From contig NW_004955402.1 in the NCBI RefSeq assembly GCF_000276665.1, forward strand, positions 67,767 to 131,766: DNA of 64,000 nt, read 5' to 3'. The translations under genes and the position numbers were made by a program. Within the stretch, counting starts at the first letter, position 1. Each line of letters starts with the position of its first letter. The notes below the pieces were generated by a model that was given only the letters and a program-made list of their open reading frames with translations, made no database searches and was not told where the DNA came from. This DNA is from Chinchilla lanigera (Eukaryota; Chordata; Mammalia; Rodentia; Chinchillidae). Shown here piece by piece: positions 1 through 12,978 of this stretch.

Positions 1-94
1 GCTCAGCGGCAAAGCGCCTGCCTGGCAAGTGCAAGGTCGTGAGTTCGGTTCCCGGTACCGGAGAAAAACCAAAAAAAAAAAAAAAAAAAAAAAA
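1..94 (+). mobile_element. ID-type SINE (cut by window edge)
   Basis: tRNA-derived: gcaaagcgcctgcctggcaa, B-box region gagttcggttcc, ending GGTACCGGAGAAAAACC plus poly-A. The A-box end lies outside the window. Confidence 0.92.
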
Positions 95-1692
95 GTGTTA
101 TGGTAATACACTTAAGTATGAAGCAGCACTTGCTGAATCCTACTGCAGCTGGGGATAAAGTTACATAGTCTACACAAGAAACTTAAAATTTCAACTACAT
201 ATCTCTTATAGTAAAAAAAAAATATACCTCCAAAATGCATATATAAATTTATTTCTAGGTTGTAGTCTTATCTGTATTGGATAAATTATAAAAAGAATTT
301 ATGTAATGTTGCATATAAATTCAAATCCTTTTTCCTAAAACCACAATGAATAATCTGTATCCTATATGTCAGTGATGAATTGAAAGGTACGTAGTCTAAG
401 ATCCTTCAACTATTTGTGATTTTGACTGTTAATCTGTGTTATATTAATTATTTATTGTTTCATAATAAATTACTCAAAAAACTAGTGATTAAAACAACAA
501 TCTTCACATACTTCCTTACAGTTTCTGTGTACAGTAATTGGGGCATAGCTTAGCTGCCGGGTTCTGCCTCAGTGTTTCATAAGGTTCTGAAGGGTTACTG
601 GGGCTGGAAGACCCACTTCCAAGGTGGACCACTCAAACCAGAAGTCCTGTGCTCAGGGAAGAAAAAGCTGCTTCCACGGGGCCTTACTCAAGTCCTGACC
701 CACAGAATGGGTAGTGTAATAAAAATGAAGGTTTTCTTGCACCACTAAGTTTTGGAGTAGCCTGTCCTACAGCAGTAGAACACTGAAACTATACCCTTCA
801 TTCTTTCAGCCATTCAAGTTTTCCCAGACTCTGGCAGTCTGGGAAAACTTATGGACCTTTTTTCTGAATAATGCTTTCAAACTCAATAAATAAATTACAT
901 AAGAGGCCAATTATATTGAAATATGGTTGTCAAATTAAAAGAATTATGCTGTAGGAAATCTGTGCACCTTTACTAATGTATTAAAGAAGGACAACAAACA
1001 GATGCATGAATAACTTCTAGAAGTTTGGAACTATGATAAGTACAAATAAGATATATAGAACTACAATGAAGAGAAAATATCTTCATTTCTTTTGACTTTG
1101 AAGACAAGGTACTTTTTTGATTTACCTGTATTAACAGTTGAAGGGATTACTAAATTTCAGTTAAATGTTGGTGAAAATACAGTTGGAATTCTTTTCCCAT
1201 TGAAGTATTCAGATCCTTAAGTGTTATCCCAGGTTGAGAACTCTAGTATCTAAAGAAACTTAAGACTTGGAAAAGAAAACTTCCACATGGAGGGTGTTTA
1301 AATGTAAAGACCATGGATCTATCAAGAGTGTAGATGTTTTCTTGCAGATCCTTCTAACAGGAACAATATCATTAAAAGTGTCATTTACAAACACGCTGCA
1401 CATACTATTCTGCTGTGTACCCTTCCTAGAGAGTACACAATTAGGGATCTGTGTTAGGAGTCTTTTTCATACAAATCTATCACTCCAATGGTGATATGAT
1501 GTACTATCCAAATTGACACATTTGGGAATGAAAGAGGATACTATGAGTAAGTTGGAATCACAGATATAAATCTGGACTCATGGGAAAACTGAGAAATAGG
1601 ATCACCCTGCCTATAATTCACTTGAAATAATGCAGCTGATTACAGTAACAATACAAAAATAAATGACACATTACTCATCAATCTATCTTGAC

Positions 1693-1769
1693 CTTTTGCT
1701 CTGTCATGAATAGCATCCAGCAGTCTTTGCTTTTCTTCTTCTATTCTCAATGCCTCTTCTTTAGCCTTT
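1693..1769 (-). CDS. AK9: AK9 exon 19 (residues 683-708; last exon in window)
   Basis: Encodes RKAKEEALRIEEEKQRLLDA-IHDRAK, continuing the charged helix. The acceptor is ATTTCAG|AAAG; the donor AAAAG|GTCAAG is a weak match to consensus. It ends in phase 1. No following exon could be recognised in 1-1,692, so the gene continues off the left edge. Confidence 0.92.
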
Positions 1770-1882
1770 CTGAAATGAAATGGCTCAAAATTTAATTATC
1801 TTTGCAAAGTCAGACATATCACATTATTATAGTATTAAATGTTCATGGTGATAAAAAGAAGAGTAAATTGCTTATATATCCA

Positions 1883-2040
1883 GAGCTGGGCGTTCTGGCG
1901 CACACCTGTAATCCCAGCACTCGGGAGGCTGAGGTAGGAGGATCATTGCGAGTTCAAGACCAGCCTGGGCTACAAAGTGAGCTCAAGGCCATCCTGAACT
2001 GCATAGTGAGATCCTATCTCAAAAAAGATTTTTTTAAAAA
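1883..2040 (+). mobile_element. B1 SINE with 29-bp duplication
   Basis: 7SL-derived B1 flanked by attgcttatatatcca (1,867-1,882 and 2,041-2,056). Contains the tandem 29-bp unit beginning gagttcaagaccagcctggg and gagctcaaggccatcctgaa. Confidence 0.93.
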
Positions 2041-3156
2041 ATTGCTTATATATCCATTATACTTTTTACTTTACAATGTACAATTTTAAACTAATCATAC
2101 TAAGGCCAGTCAACTTACACTTGCTATTGTGGGTTTTGATAAGGAAAACTGGAATGTTTGAATGTAAGATTCAAACATTCAAACTGGAAACTTTGAAAAA
2201 CTTTAGCTATTAACTAAAAAAATCTTTCAGAAGTAATAAAGGATTAGCTAACTATTAATTGAAGGGCAAAAGGATTTGCAACATTTTCCCTCTGATTAAA
2301 TGGAAATTATTCACAATATGTTACCTGAAAAAAAGCAGAATATAAAACTGTGTGTCTAATACAACTTTAATTTGTATTTTAAATGTATAGAAATTAAAAG
2401 ACTGGGAGAAAACTAACTGAACAATTAACAAAGAGTAATTATCTCTAGATGTGTTATGAATGTTTTAAATGTTAACATTTTTACATTTAAAAGTTTTCTA
2501 CATTCAATACATAAAAGTTGTAAATTTTTTCCAATTAGAAAAAACTTGATTATTTTATTTTAACACAGTTATGATGCAATTTTAAAACACTTAGAATATG
2601 GAAATTGAACTATCTGGAAGGAATTTGTATGTATTTCATTAAGACTGAAGCATTCGTCTTCCCTGAACAATGAAGGTGAAGGCAGGTACAAGGAAAGTTA
2701 GTAAAATGATGGAGAAAGATAAGACCTATTAAAAGTGAAAAATATGAGCATCTTTTACCTAGAAATTCTATGTGTACGAGTTCATCTCTCGGAAATAGGC
2801 ATACTACTGCACAAAGAAACATATATAAGAATGCCAATTGCATCTTTTAGCATTAGTATCAAAACAAGCTACACCAAATGTTGACCAACAAGAGTATTAG
2901 GAAGTCTCCTCCTATCAGCAGCTTGGCTGAAGCGCTGCTCCCGGGCCTTGTCACCCTGCCAGGTGCATCCTCTGCCCACCTCTCCTAGCTGTTTGTCCTC
3001 TGTCCTCAGGGATAGGGACCAGGTCCTCTCACTGCACACCTCAGCAGCAGACTATCTTTTTGATAATAAAGGTATTTCCCCAGTATAGTAATTAGAAGAT
3101 ATTTAACAACTCTAAAATATACATTAATCTGTTTCATCATTATAGGCAGATTTTAC

Positions 3157-3274
3157 CTCGACCTTGCTGCTGCTTCTTCTTTTTTCACTTGTAGCTCACT
3201 TAAGAGTCTTTCCAAAATCTTAGAGTCAATTTCAGACTTATTTTTTAAATATATTCTATTAAATAAACATTTTC
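3157..3274 (-). CDS. AK9: AK9 exon 18 (residues 644-682)
   Basis: Encodes GKCLFNRIYLKNKSEIDSKI, then LERLLSELQVKKEEAAARS, entering a charged helical or coiled region after kinase module 2. The acceptor is ATTTCAG|GA and the donor GAG|GTAAAA; phase 1 in, 2 out. 118 nt. Confidence 0.94.
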
Positions 3275-3869
3275 CTGAAATACAGATAAAGAGATAATAT
3301 AATTTTTGAAGCTATATTGAATAATATATATTTTTGAAATTAAGAACAAAATATAATTCTGCCTATATTTAAATACATTTTCCTTTAAGAATTTATCAAA
3401 ACAGAGTCTAAACGGCTTAAAATTTTAATAGAATGTCTTAAATCTTTCTTTAAAAGGTATATATTAAAATGGTATAATTACAGCATGAAAAGGCAGTACA
3501 TTATATTTTCCCCCAGAAAACTGATTTCAAATAAATTTCCTTAAGAGGCAAAGTGACAGAACAATTAAAATTTTACATCTTTATGTACTTAATTTCCCTC
3601 AGTTTTACAAATTGTTCATTTAGAAGTTATGCTGCTGACTGGTGTGTGGTGGCAGAGGGTAAAATTCTGAGCTCCAGGAAACAATACATGGGCTTTGGGA
3701 GAATGCTCAGCAAACCAACACAACCCTAGGCCTCCTCCTCTGCCCACCAGGAGTTACTGGAGTGATATTTGCACCTAAGGAGACGATAGCGTTTTCCACT
3801 CTATAGTTTAACCAAAAATACTATCAGCAATAAAATTTTCAATTTCAAATTGACTTGATATTTACCAAC

Positions 3870-4026
3870 CATTGTTTTCTGTGTCTGATAAATAGACTGC
3901 CAAATCTGGTACAATTCCTTTCTCAATTAAGACCATCCACAGTTCTTTTATAACAGGGCAGTTGTCCACAATCCATCCTCCAAATTTTGGGGCATCAGAG
4001 AACCTATTCTTCTTTTCTTCTACTAC
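3870..4026 (-). CDS. AK9: AK9 exon 17 (residues 592-643)
   Basis: Encodes VVEEKKNRFSDAPKFGGWIV, then DNCPVIKELWMVLIEKGIVP-DLAVYLSDTENN. GGWIVDNCPV sits where active kinases have G-[FY]-[IV]-L-D-G-[FY]-P-R; the Asp remains but the Arg is Val. The acceptor is TCACAG|GTA. The frame-keeping donor is AATG|GTTGGT; a second donor GTAAAT lies 4 nt downstream and would cause a frameshift. Ends in phase 1. Confidence 0.94.
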
Positions 4027-6320
4027 CTGTGAAAAAATTACACCATGATATTGCCATCCTAGTTTGACAAGTTAAGTATTTTACCTTAATATGTCATTTT
4101 TATAGATCTCAAGTATCTTTTGAGTTTGGATCTTGAGAATAAAAAAAAGTAAATTAATTTTAAAAGAAAAATGAATTTAAAGCAGTAAAATTCTACATTT
4201 TAAAAGTTAATAGGAAGCAAAAGCCTTTGTTAAATAAAATAGCAACACATTTTGCCGTCTATTCTTTGGTATCATTGAACACAAATCTTGATTAGGAACC
4301 TGGGACAGGGCCTGCTCCCAGGATGATGGCAAGGGTCCACCTGGTGCATAGCAATATTCACGTGAGCTTGTGTTTTAGTGCCAACATCCTCTACTTGCTT
4401 TTGCTCTCACCCTTGAAAGCATACTGAGATGGGTACTGTACCAGTAGGAAGGGTTTGGGTCAAAGCAAATCGTGCAGGTGCTTAGAGAGTTTGGTTAAAC
4501 TCTTCTGTTCCCTCTAGTAGCTTTAGTTTCAACATTAACACAGAAATCAGTCAGGAAGATCTGAGTCCACCAACTCTGAGTGCTTAAGATAAGTTTGTGT
4601 GCCATTAAGTAGTCACAGAATATTAGAAATCAAAGAAGGAGCAATGTGAGAAGGGTCTGTATATCCCTCTGGCCTATGAGGATGCAAGATTATCTCCTGT
4701 TTGAATTTTTATCTGAGTAAACAGTCGTCAGAAAAAAAGAATTTTAAACACATTGAAATGCTTAACAGAAGAGAACTCAGGAGTAACAGGAAAGCTATAA
4801 ACAAGAAATAGAAATGGTTGATATAAATTTTACTGTCCAAGTTTCAAAGACAAAAAAATTAAAACCTTGAAATATAATTTTAATTTCTCTGCCACTTCCA
4901 ACTGTGGGAAACCAGATAGGAAGATTAAGGCCTAACTGGCCTCTTCTGTGAGAACTAGAGAGAAAGCTGGACTTGAATGCATGCTGACATGCTGCAGGGA
5001 ACATTAATACAGCTGAGATCCTGTCTTTTACTTGGATATGTACTGTGGATGGTGGGAGACAGATGAATCCTGTTTTACTCTTATTCCTGTGCCCATGTCT
5101 GAGTGGATAAAGCCAATAAATCTTTGTCATATATTTCATATTTCATATATTTCTTTAGGTTAGATTCATAGAATATATATTTTTAGGTCAGAGAAAATTC
5201 AGAAGTGAATATTCCAAAGGTTTTTCATACACATGTAACATTGTTTCCCAAAATATCTGTATCAGTTTTCACTCTTCCTGTTAATATTTTAATGTGACTG
5301 TGACAGCCTTACTAGTATTGATGGTTTTAAAAATGCCAATTTTACAGGTAAGGAATTATATCTCCTTGTTTTAATTTCATATTGTTATTGAAACTTATAC
5401 ATTACAAACTTTCAATTAACCATGCGTATTTCTACTTTGATAAAATATGCTTACATCCCTGGCTTGCTTTTATATCTGGGTCTTAGATTTGCTGCTGTGG
5501 AAATCAATGTTATATTTATTGTAAAATCTTTCCCCAGTTTGACCTTTGCCTTCAAATCTTGACTTCTGTGATTTCTTGCAGACAGAGTCATTACTAAATC
5601 ACCTGTACTGAAATTTTCTTTTAAGAGCTTTTCCATTGTCCTGTCAGCTGCACCCAGAGCCCTTGCTGACTTTTGGATTTGGGTTCCTCCTACAGGACTG
5701 GAGCCCAGCTCAGTGTCACAGGGAAGTGAGGTGGGCCTAGTGGAGGTCTTGGGCCACTGGCTCCTAGTCTTGAAGGGGACATGGGACTTTGGCTCTTTCC
5801 CATCTCCCTGTGCTTTCCAGTCACTAGGAGAATGTTCTTATTCTCCCACTGCTCCCCTCCCAGGCTGCACTTCCTCACCACAGGCCCAAGAGCAGCAGGC
5901 TTAGCACATCTTGGACTGGAATCTCCAAAATTGTGAAGCAAAAGCAGCTCTTTATCAGCTGATCATCTGTGACATTTGTTATAGTTATGGTAGTCCTTCA
6001 CCACTCTAAAATGACTCCAGTGTTACTATATTATCTTCCAGTTTTAAAGAAAAATGTCATTTTAACATTCAGCTACTTAATTTACGTAGAATTACTTATT
6101 TTTACCTTGATATAAGGTGAGAGTCTAAATAGCTATTTTCCTCAATAGTTAATCAGTCAACACTGTTAGATAATTCTTTCATATTACATTGTGATGTAAT
6201 CTTAGGCAGGTACTAAAACTGTATCTGCACTAGCGCTGTGCCTGTACCTCTCCTGTGGTTCCCTGATCCTTGTGTGATACATTTCACTTGCTGCGAAAGC
6301 AAGTCTCCCTCCACTCTGCC
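4027..6320. other. AK9 intron segment, nothing assigned
   Basis: AT-rich unique-looking intron between exons 17 and 16. The 5,690-5,941 area has open frames on both strands but no splice or homology support. No repeat boundary recognised. Confidence 0.5.
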
Positions 6321-6357
6321 TCTCTGCCAAACTGTTCTTTTTTTTTTTTTTTTGGAA

Positions 6358-8660
6358 AAAGTTTCAAATATACAAAACAGTTTATTTTTCTTGACAATTT
6401 AAAAATATATAGCAATTTAAAATGAATACACATTAAGTTAGTGTTTTATCCTTACTATACAATTTTGATTAGAAGGAACTTCTCCATTCAGTTAAAATTT
6501 AATGAGTACCATCAGTTTTCCTGGCTTATTTTTCTGATCAGAATTAGTAAGTAAACATAATTTTGCTACCCCATGAACAGTGCTTAGAAAATTACAATAT
6601 CATAGTTCACATATACCCCTTTAAAAATGTCACACCACAGGTTGTCTATGTTAAGGGTCAATCCGTTCTTATTTAGTCTGAACTATTGGTTTTTCCAAAT
6701 AAATTTAATAGTCATATTCTCAGTTTCCAAAACACATTAGAGACTTTCACTAGAACTGCATCAAATCCATATATCAACTTGAGGAAGACATAAATGTATG
6801 AGCTATGAGTGTTTATTTGCTTATTATAAATTAAAAGCTTCAATAAAATTTTATCTCTGTGTATAAGAAATTGTAGTATCTCTATGTGTTGATATCTACT
6901 TATGTGAGCATTTAAAGTTTAGTAGTTTTCATAATGTGGATCTCTTACTTCAAGTTTATTATTAGTTATTTTACATTTATGTTCCTTTCATGTATGGATT
7001 TCTTAGTTTATTTGGCTGCCTATTTTCTCAACATGCTTATTAGCTCTTAATGTTTTTTGGATTACTTTCTTGGATATTTTTAGAATAAACTTTCAGTTGC
7101 AAAAATGATTGTATTTTTCCTCTGCTCTAATAGTTATTTCTCATATGTTGTAAGGCATTTTGTATAGTTAAAATTTCCATGAAGCATTACAAATGGGTAT
7201 GGTAGGAATATAATTATCTTGTTTGGACTTTAATGTAAAACAGCCTATAACCCTAACCTTAACTTCATTACAGTGTTATAAAGGTGTGCTGCCATCTCAT
7301 GCAGTGAAATTATCACTGAGATATTGTGTTGTTCTTATTGCATTTTTCCATCCTCATTCTAAGAAGGGAGCTGGCTATTTAAGGTCTTTCTTTTTGGAGA
7401 GGTTTGTGTTGCAGGGCTGAATGTAGAAGACAGCTTCCTGATTTTAATTCCTTCCAAGTGATTTTACTGCAGATGGAAAAATGTCATATATTGAAAAACA
7501 CTGGAATAAGACAAGAGAGAAAGGAATCACTATAGGCTTGTGTTTTGAAACTCTGTTTTATTGTTATTTTCACTTTTTTTTCCTTTAAAATAAAAAAATA
7601 CATTTTCTACACAGGTCCCTGGTCTCTTAAGAAATTACCATGTGATATACATTTCAGTGTTAAAATCTCCTATAATTTATACTGTCCCAAACCCTAGTTT
7701 ACTGCCTAACTATACTATGCATATTCCTGTACTGGAGTGTTTTAGTAGAGTTACTTGTAGGAGTGTATCCTCAGAAAAAAACTGAGGGAAATGGAGAAAA
7801 TTTTCAGTCAAGGTCAAGGACTGGACTTCCAGGTTCCAAACAATGTCCCTCACTCACACGCCCCACCACCCCTGCCATACTTTGTTTCAGCTCTGGGAAG
7901 GCATGGCAGCTCGGGCCTTGGTGGAGTTCCTGCACCTTGTGCTCATCTATTTCCCACTTAGCACGTAACTCAGTTGTTGGTTTACACACCAGCTTACTCT
8001 TACCTATCTGGCTAATAGCTCCTTACAGGGCAGGGCTGTGCTTAATTCATTTGCAGTCTCTAGGATCTAACCCAAAACAGGGCAATAAGAAGCTGAGTGC
8101 TCAGAAGGCTACTGAAGGAAAAATCTGATGTTGGAACAACCTGAAAAGATGCAGAGGACATCAAGGGTTTATGGGAAGTTCCGAGAGAGCCTAGGAGCAA
8201 AGAGTCCAAGGCAGGGCTGGGAGAGCTGGGGCCCAAGGAAACCACCCAACGTGTTACACAGTGGTTCTGTATGTTCACGTAATATTTATTCCCACACAAT
8301 AATTTTAGATTAACGCATAGGGAAAATCAGAATTTCATTCAGAGACCAAAACTGCTTCATTCTTGAAGGAAACAGACCGCTGCCACTGCAGCCACTTCAG
8401 CCCCTTTCTCTTAAAGACTTATGGGCTGTATGTTTTCCTTCCTAGAACAAGCAGCCCCGGGCTGATAAGGCCAAGGCCACAGTTCTCACCCTCTCTCAGA
8501 CAGATTGCAGCTAGCAGCTGTGACAGCCAAATGATCATTTCCTTGAGAAAGCTCAGCCCCCTGCACAGTAAGCAAGCACAACTCCCCTTTGCCCCTTGCT
8601 TTGACAACCTCAGCATAACAGCAACTCCTTTCATTACCACTTCTCTCCACTCCTCTGTAA
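6358..8660. other. AK9 intron segment, nothing assigned
   Basis: AT-rich to about 7.7 kb, then GC-richer to 8.66 kb. Overlapping open frames occur on both strands without recognisable protein features. Confidence 0.45.
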
Positions 8661-8673
8661 GAACCCCATAGGC

Positions 8674-8751
8674 CAGTGGTGGCAAACATATGGCATGGTG
8701 CATACCTGGCTGCTTGTGTCACTGAAAGCTGTAAAAGATTCGCCATCACTG
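8674..8751. mobile_element. 78-bp hAT-type MITE
   Basis: Inverted ends CAGTGGTGGCAAAC and CAGTGATGGCGAAT flank a very short interior. The flanking 8-mers ccataggc (8,666-8,673) and ccctagac (8,752-8,759) match at 6 of 8 positions, as expected for an aged 8-bp hAT target duplication. Confidence 0.75.
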
Positions 8752-9256
8752 CCCTAGACTGCAAAAAAGAGGCCTTTCTGGTCAAGTCAACCAAAAGGGT
8801 CCCTCCTAGGCCTCTGGCTGTGGAGCTTCTTTTGTCCTTTTTTCTAACAATTCTATCTTTAACTTTTGCTTTGAATGCTTGCTTAAGATCTCAGGACAAA
8901 ATAGATCCATATGGATACAAATGAAAGATGCATCTCCTGATTTGCCATTGGTATGACATAGCATCTAAGACTTTCTCCTGTTAGATTGAAAAATTATACC
9001 TGAACACATGTTCAGGGTGGTTGGATGAAATTAGCTGTGGAACAAACTCTCTCTCAGTCTACAATTAATTAGCTCATAGTTCAAATGAAAACACTGAATT
9101 GAACCAAAGACAATCAGAGTTAATGAATTCATTTCAAAGCTATGAAATTCTATCTCCTGGTTTCACTGATCACTAAAAACTTACCAAACAAAATCAGCAA
9201 CTTTTCAATGGAATACTTTATATATAATAATATACATGACTTTGAAAAATATACAT

Positions 9257-9350
9257 AGGGCCAGGGATATAGCTCATGGCACAACTGCCTGCCTGGCAAG
9301 CGCAAGATCCTGAGTTCAATTCCCGGTACCAAAAAAAAAAAAAAAGAAAA
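9257..9350 (+). mobile_element. ID-type SINE
   Basis: gggccagggatatagctcat... ending cccggtacc plus A15-16. Belongs to the 'ccagggatatagc' subfamily without the GGAGAAAAACC tail. Confidence 0.92.
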
Positions 9351-9486
9351 ATGTACATGAATTTGAAGCCTACATATTTCAGTACTGTAAAATAAGACTC
9401 AAATAATTATACATATACCAGACTACAATTGTATTAGCTATAGTTAAGTCAATGACAAAAGTTAACAGGCTATAGTTTTTGTTTAC

Positions 9487-9635
9487 CTCTCTGAGGACTT
9501 CCTCTAAGATTTCAGCATGTTTTTCATAAGGTTGCTCAAAGTTCATATCCTTTGTCATTTTTAGAGTCTCCTCAAGCTTGGAAATGACTTCTGGATGATT
9601 TGCAGTTACCTCTTCTATGGAGTCTTCTACTGAGA
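9487..9635 (-). CDS. AK9: AK9 exon 16 (residues 542-591)
   Basis: Encodes VSVEDSIEEVTANHPEVISK, then LEETLKMTKDMNFEQPYEKH-AEILEEVLRE. The acceptor is TTTAG|TC and the donor GAG|GTAAAC; phase 1 in, 0 out. As I recall the human protein, roughly 25 more linker residues precede this segment. I saw no matching exon between 9.7 and 12.9 kb, but my recall of human isoforms is not decisive. Confidence 0.94.
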
Positions 9636-10754
9636 CTAAAGTAAAATATGTTAATAAGTCAACAGCACTAATACATTTAGTGGACACTGCTATTTTCAAT
9701 AAAACATGATTAATACCTGACCAAAAAGAGCATTATCTTTGTGATCCTGAACTGCATGCTAAAAGAAGGAAGGAGTAAGACTAGGGAGAGGAAGATAAAG
9801 CCAGGAATCAGAGTCATAGATCAGCAGAGCAGTGGCTAAAGCCAGTGCATCAGAATGAACGTGCTTGAGGTGACACCAAAGTCACATCAGACAAGAGTCA
9901 AAACCAAGGAACCATGGTAGAGATACATGCAGGGAACAGAGGATTCCAAGATCAAGTGAAGCACACACATTCAAAGAGTGAGTCAGGCACCAATGGCCCT
10001 TCCTGCTAGGACATGAGATTAGATGGCACAGGACAGGGCAGGCAGGCTGGAGGGGCTGGAGAAGGTGGCACACTTGGTCTTCAATCTGGTTTCTTGCACA
10101 GCCAAGTTGGCACTCCAGCTGCACTGTGACTTCAAGGTTTCTTACTTCTCCAGTAAGACTGGAACTCAACAGCCCCATGGCCTTGACTCTGCATTACCAG
10201 CTGATAGATCTTCACTCAGTAACCATTGTCCTCTTCCTTAGTAACAGAACCTTGATTTTTGTCAAGCCCAGCAATGTTCCCAATTGAAAAATTACATCTC
10301 CCAACTTTCCTTATAAGCCTAGATGGTCAATAAGGTACAAGCAAAAGTTTTTAAAAACAAATTTTCTGTCAACTCTTTAAGAGAGTTAGTTGGGCGGAGT
10401 GCTACCTTATGTCCCTTGCTTTTGACTCTCTTCTCACTAGGCACACTGGCATGATGGCTGAAGTTCCAGCAGCCATCCTGTGAGTCAGTGTGCAGCCACC
10501 TACCGAGGGTGGCAGGGCATAGAAAGAAACTGCCTGTCTTCCCACCAAAACGAGATGTGTTATTTATCCTATGTTCCTGCAGCTCCATAACACCATACTC
10601 TTACAATGGAGTAACTTGGTATTAATAATGGTTTAAAATAAATCTCACATTTCTCCTTCTAAACACTCAGGCAAATACATGGTTTTCCAGAGTCACAACT
10701 TAAGAGAACCAAATCGCTCAAATATTAATTTACTTTTATCTGAAGATAATTTTA

Positions 10755-10860
10755 TTTTATTTTATTTTATTTTTTGGTTTTTCTCTGGTACTGGGAACCG
10801 AACTCATGACCTTGCACTTGCCAGGCAGGCGCTTTGCCGCTGAGCTAAATCCCCAGCCCC
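10755..10860 (-). mobile_element. ID-type SINE with target duplication
   Basis: Reverse orientation, flanked by ctgaagataatttta at 10,740-10,754 and 10,860-10,874. Belongs to the GGTACCGGAGAAAAACC-tail subfamily. Confidence 0.94.
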
Positions 10861-11424
10861 TGAAGATAATTTTAGATCTTAACTAGGATCTTGAGTACTC
10901 CCTTTAAATGTGGCTGTTTCATGGATTTCTTTTTTATTAATGCATACAACATTTGTTAATAACCAAAGGAAAATGTAGATGGATTCCCAAGGTAGACTGG
11001 TTAATGGGCTCAGGGATGCAGAACTCACAGCCCCAATTTTTAATTCAAATGAGTATTTTGTCTACTAGCAGGGAAAGTAAAGATAACAACCTAAACTGTA
11101 GCAAAGCTTGGAGTATAATATGATGCCAGTAGATCTAAGTTGAAAGAAAAATCAAGAGTGTTGCCCTTTCTGAAGTAATTAACCACGTGTGTTTACCTCA
11201 AAGCTCTGGGGCAGACCAGGTGCCTGGGTTCTGAGGTGTGCTGGCCACACCCAGCTGTCCTGAGCAGCTGGGGCACTGTGCCTGCTTCTAACTGGATGGA
11301 CTTGAAGGGAGGTTTCTCTCTGTAGGCTGCACTGGGAATTCTACAGAAACAGCAGAGACCATCTCCCAGCTGCCATTTGAGTGCCAGCATCTGAATGTAC
11401 GGGGCTGCACTCTGTGAAGTCTGC

Positions 11425-11468
11425 ATGTATGCACATGTGCATGTGCATGCGCATGTGCATGTGTGTGT
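11425..11468. repeat. (GCATGT)n-like simple repeat
   Basis: Alternating purine-pyrimidine run of atgtgcatgtgcatgcgcat type; potential Z-DNA. Confidence 0.85.
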
Positions 11469-11531
11469 TAGGTGAAGCAGGATGACATCCACAAGCTTCT
11501 GATACTAGCCAGTTAAGTTACTACTAGGCTT

Positions 11532-11664
11532 GGGCTGGGGATTTAGCTCAGTGGCAAAAGCGCCTTCCTGGCAAGCGCAAGGTCATGAGTTCGGTTCCCA
11601 GTACCGGAGAAAAACCAAAAAATAAAAAATAAAAAAATAATAAAATAATAAAATAAAAAAAAAA
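11532..11664 (+). mobile_element. ID-type SINE with target duplication
   Basis: gggctggggatttagctcag... with a long A/T-interrupted tail; flanked by gttactactaggctt and gttaccactaggctt. Confidence 0.94.
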
Positions 11665-11679
11665 GTTACCACTAGGCTT

Positions 11680-12950
11680 AAAATACATAGCAGGAAAAGT
11701 ATATATGCCTGAATCAGGAGGAACAAGACCAAACAACCAGATCCACATTCTTTAACGAAACAAGTTATAGATGTACTTGAACACTAACTACAGAAAGGTC
11801 GGCCTATGAAAGAAAACAGTGTAAGAACACGTACACACACACACACACAGGTGTGCACATGCCAAATTTCTGGTTGAAATGCAGACTTTTTAAGTTTATA
11901 AAGTGAAGAAAGAAATCAACAATGGAAAAGCAATGAATTGATTGCAAAAACCATGAAAAATGCCTCTACATACTTCAAAAACACCAAGGTGATTTAGAAG
12001 ACAAAATTAGTTTGAAAAATAGATAAAAATAAGAGACTAATACACAGAGACCATATAATTGATATGATTTACAAAGATGGGCCCAAGTCAAATATGGTCA
12101 CTTGAGAAAAATACTGAAATAATAAATGTCAGAAGTAAAAATTAACATGAGAGAAATGCTAGGAAAACAATCACATGTATTTTGTATATTACTAAGAAAA
12201 ACATAACTTGAAACAACTTTTACGTAAAGCAACTTGTCAGTAGCTTCACGTCCATTAACTTAGTAAGTCCACTTATATCAACATGAAGATAAAACTTTAT
12301 ATCAAAAATTCACCAAAACATTGTTTATAACTGCAGAAAAAAGGAAAGTAACCTAAATTTTTAACATAAAATAATTGATTAAAATTACTACATATTCATA
12401 GGAAAACTTTGCAACAACTTAAAATGAGTTAAATATTTCCTAACTAAATCATATAATTAAATGGTATGCTGTATGCAAAAAAGGCAAAATAGTTTATACC
12501 TATTATGTAATGATACACATAATTACATAATTTTAAGTAATGTTATGCAATGTTCTTCCAGTTATGTTAAAGTATGAATAAAAAAATTTTTAAAAAGTAA
12601 ACCAAATAATGCATAAATGATAAAATCCAACCACAGTGATGGATTTATAATGCTATGATTACAATACATTAAAGGAAGCAGGAAGTTTTTAAGAAAGAAT
12701 TTATAATTATTTGATCATTATTATATAACGTTTGGAAACACTCAAAATTTTTTCTATGGGCTGTCCTTGTATTTGACTCCCTATTTTCTGCTTTCTTCTT
12801 CACTAAAGGAAATCTACTTCCGTTCTATAGCTGTTCTGTTTAAATCTGTAACACCGAAGCTAGTTTTCTTCAAAGTTTTCATTTTGTGGTCATTTTAAGC
12901 TTCAATAAAAACATAATCAAATATAAAATAATTAAAAATAGCATCCATAT
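11680..12950. other. AK9 intron segment, nothing assigned
   Basis: Very AT-rich. A short (CA)n lies near 11,832-11,850. No exon or element recognised; the linker exon I recall from human was not found here. Confidence 0.45.
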
Positions 12951-12978
12951 TCATCGCATCAGCAGTTCATTTTATTAC

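Noticed and set aside
5690..5941. Overlapping open frames on both strands in GC-richer intron
   Set aside because: No homology, no consistent splice sites, no AK9-like residues.
11532..11610. Possible functional tRNA gene
   Set aside because: The tRNA-like A and B boxes belong to an ID SINE with poly-A tail and target duplication.
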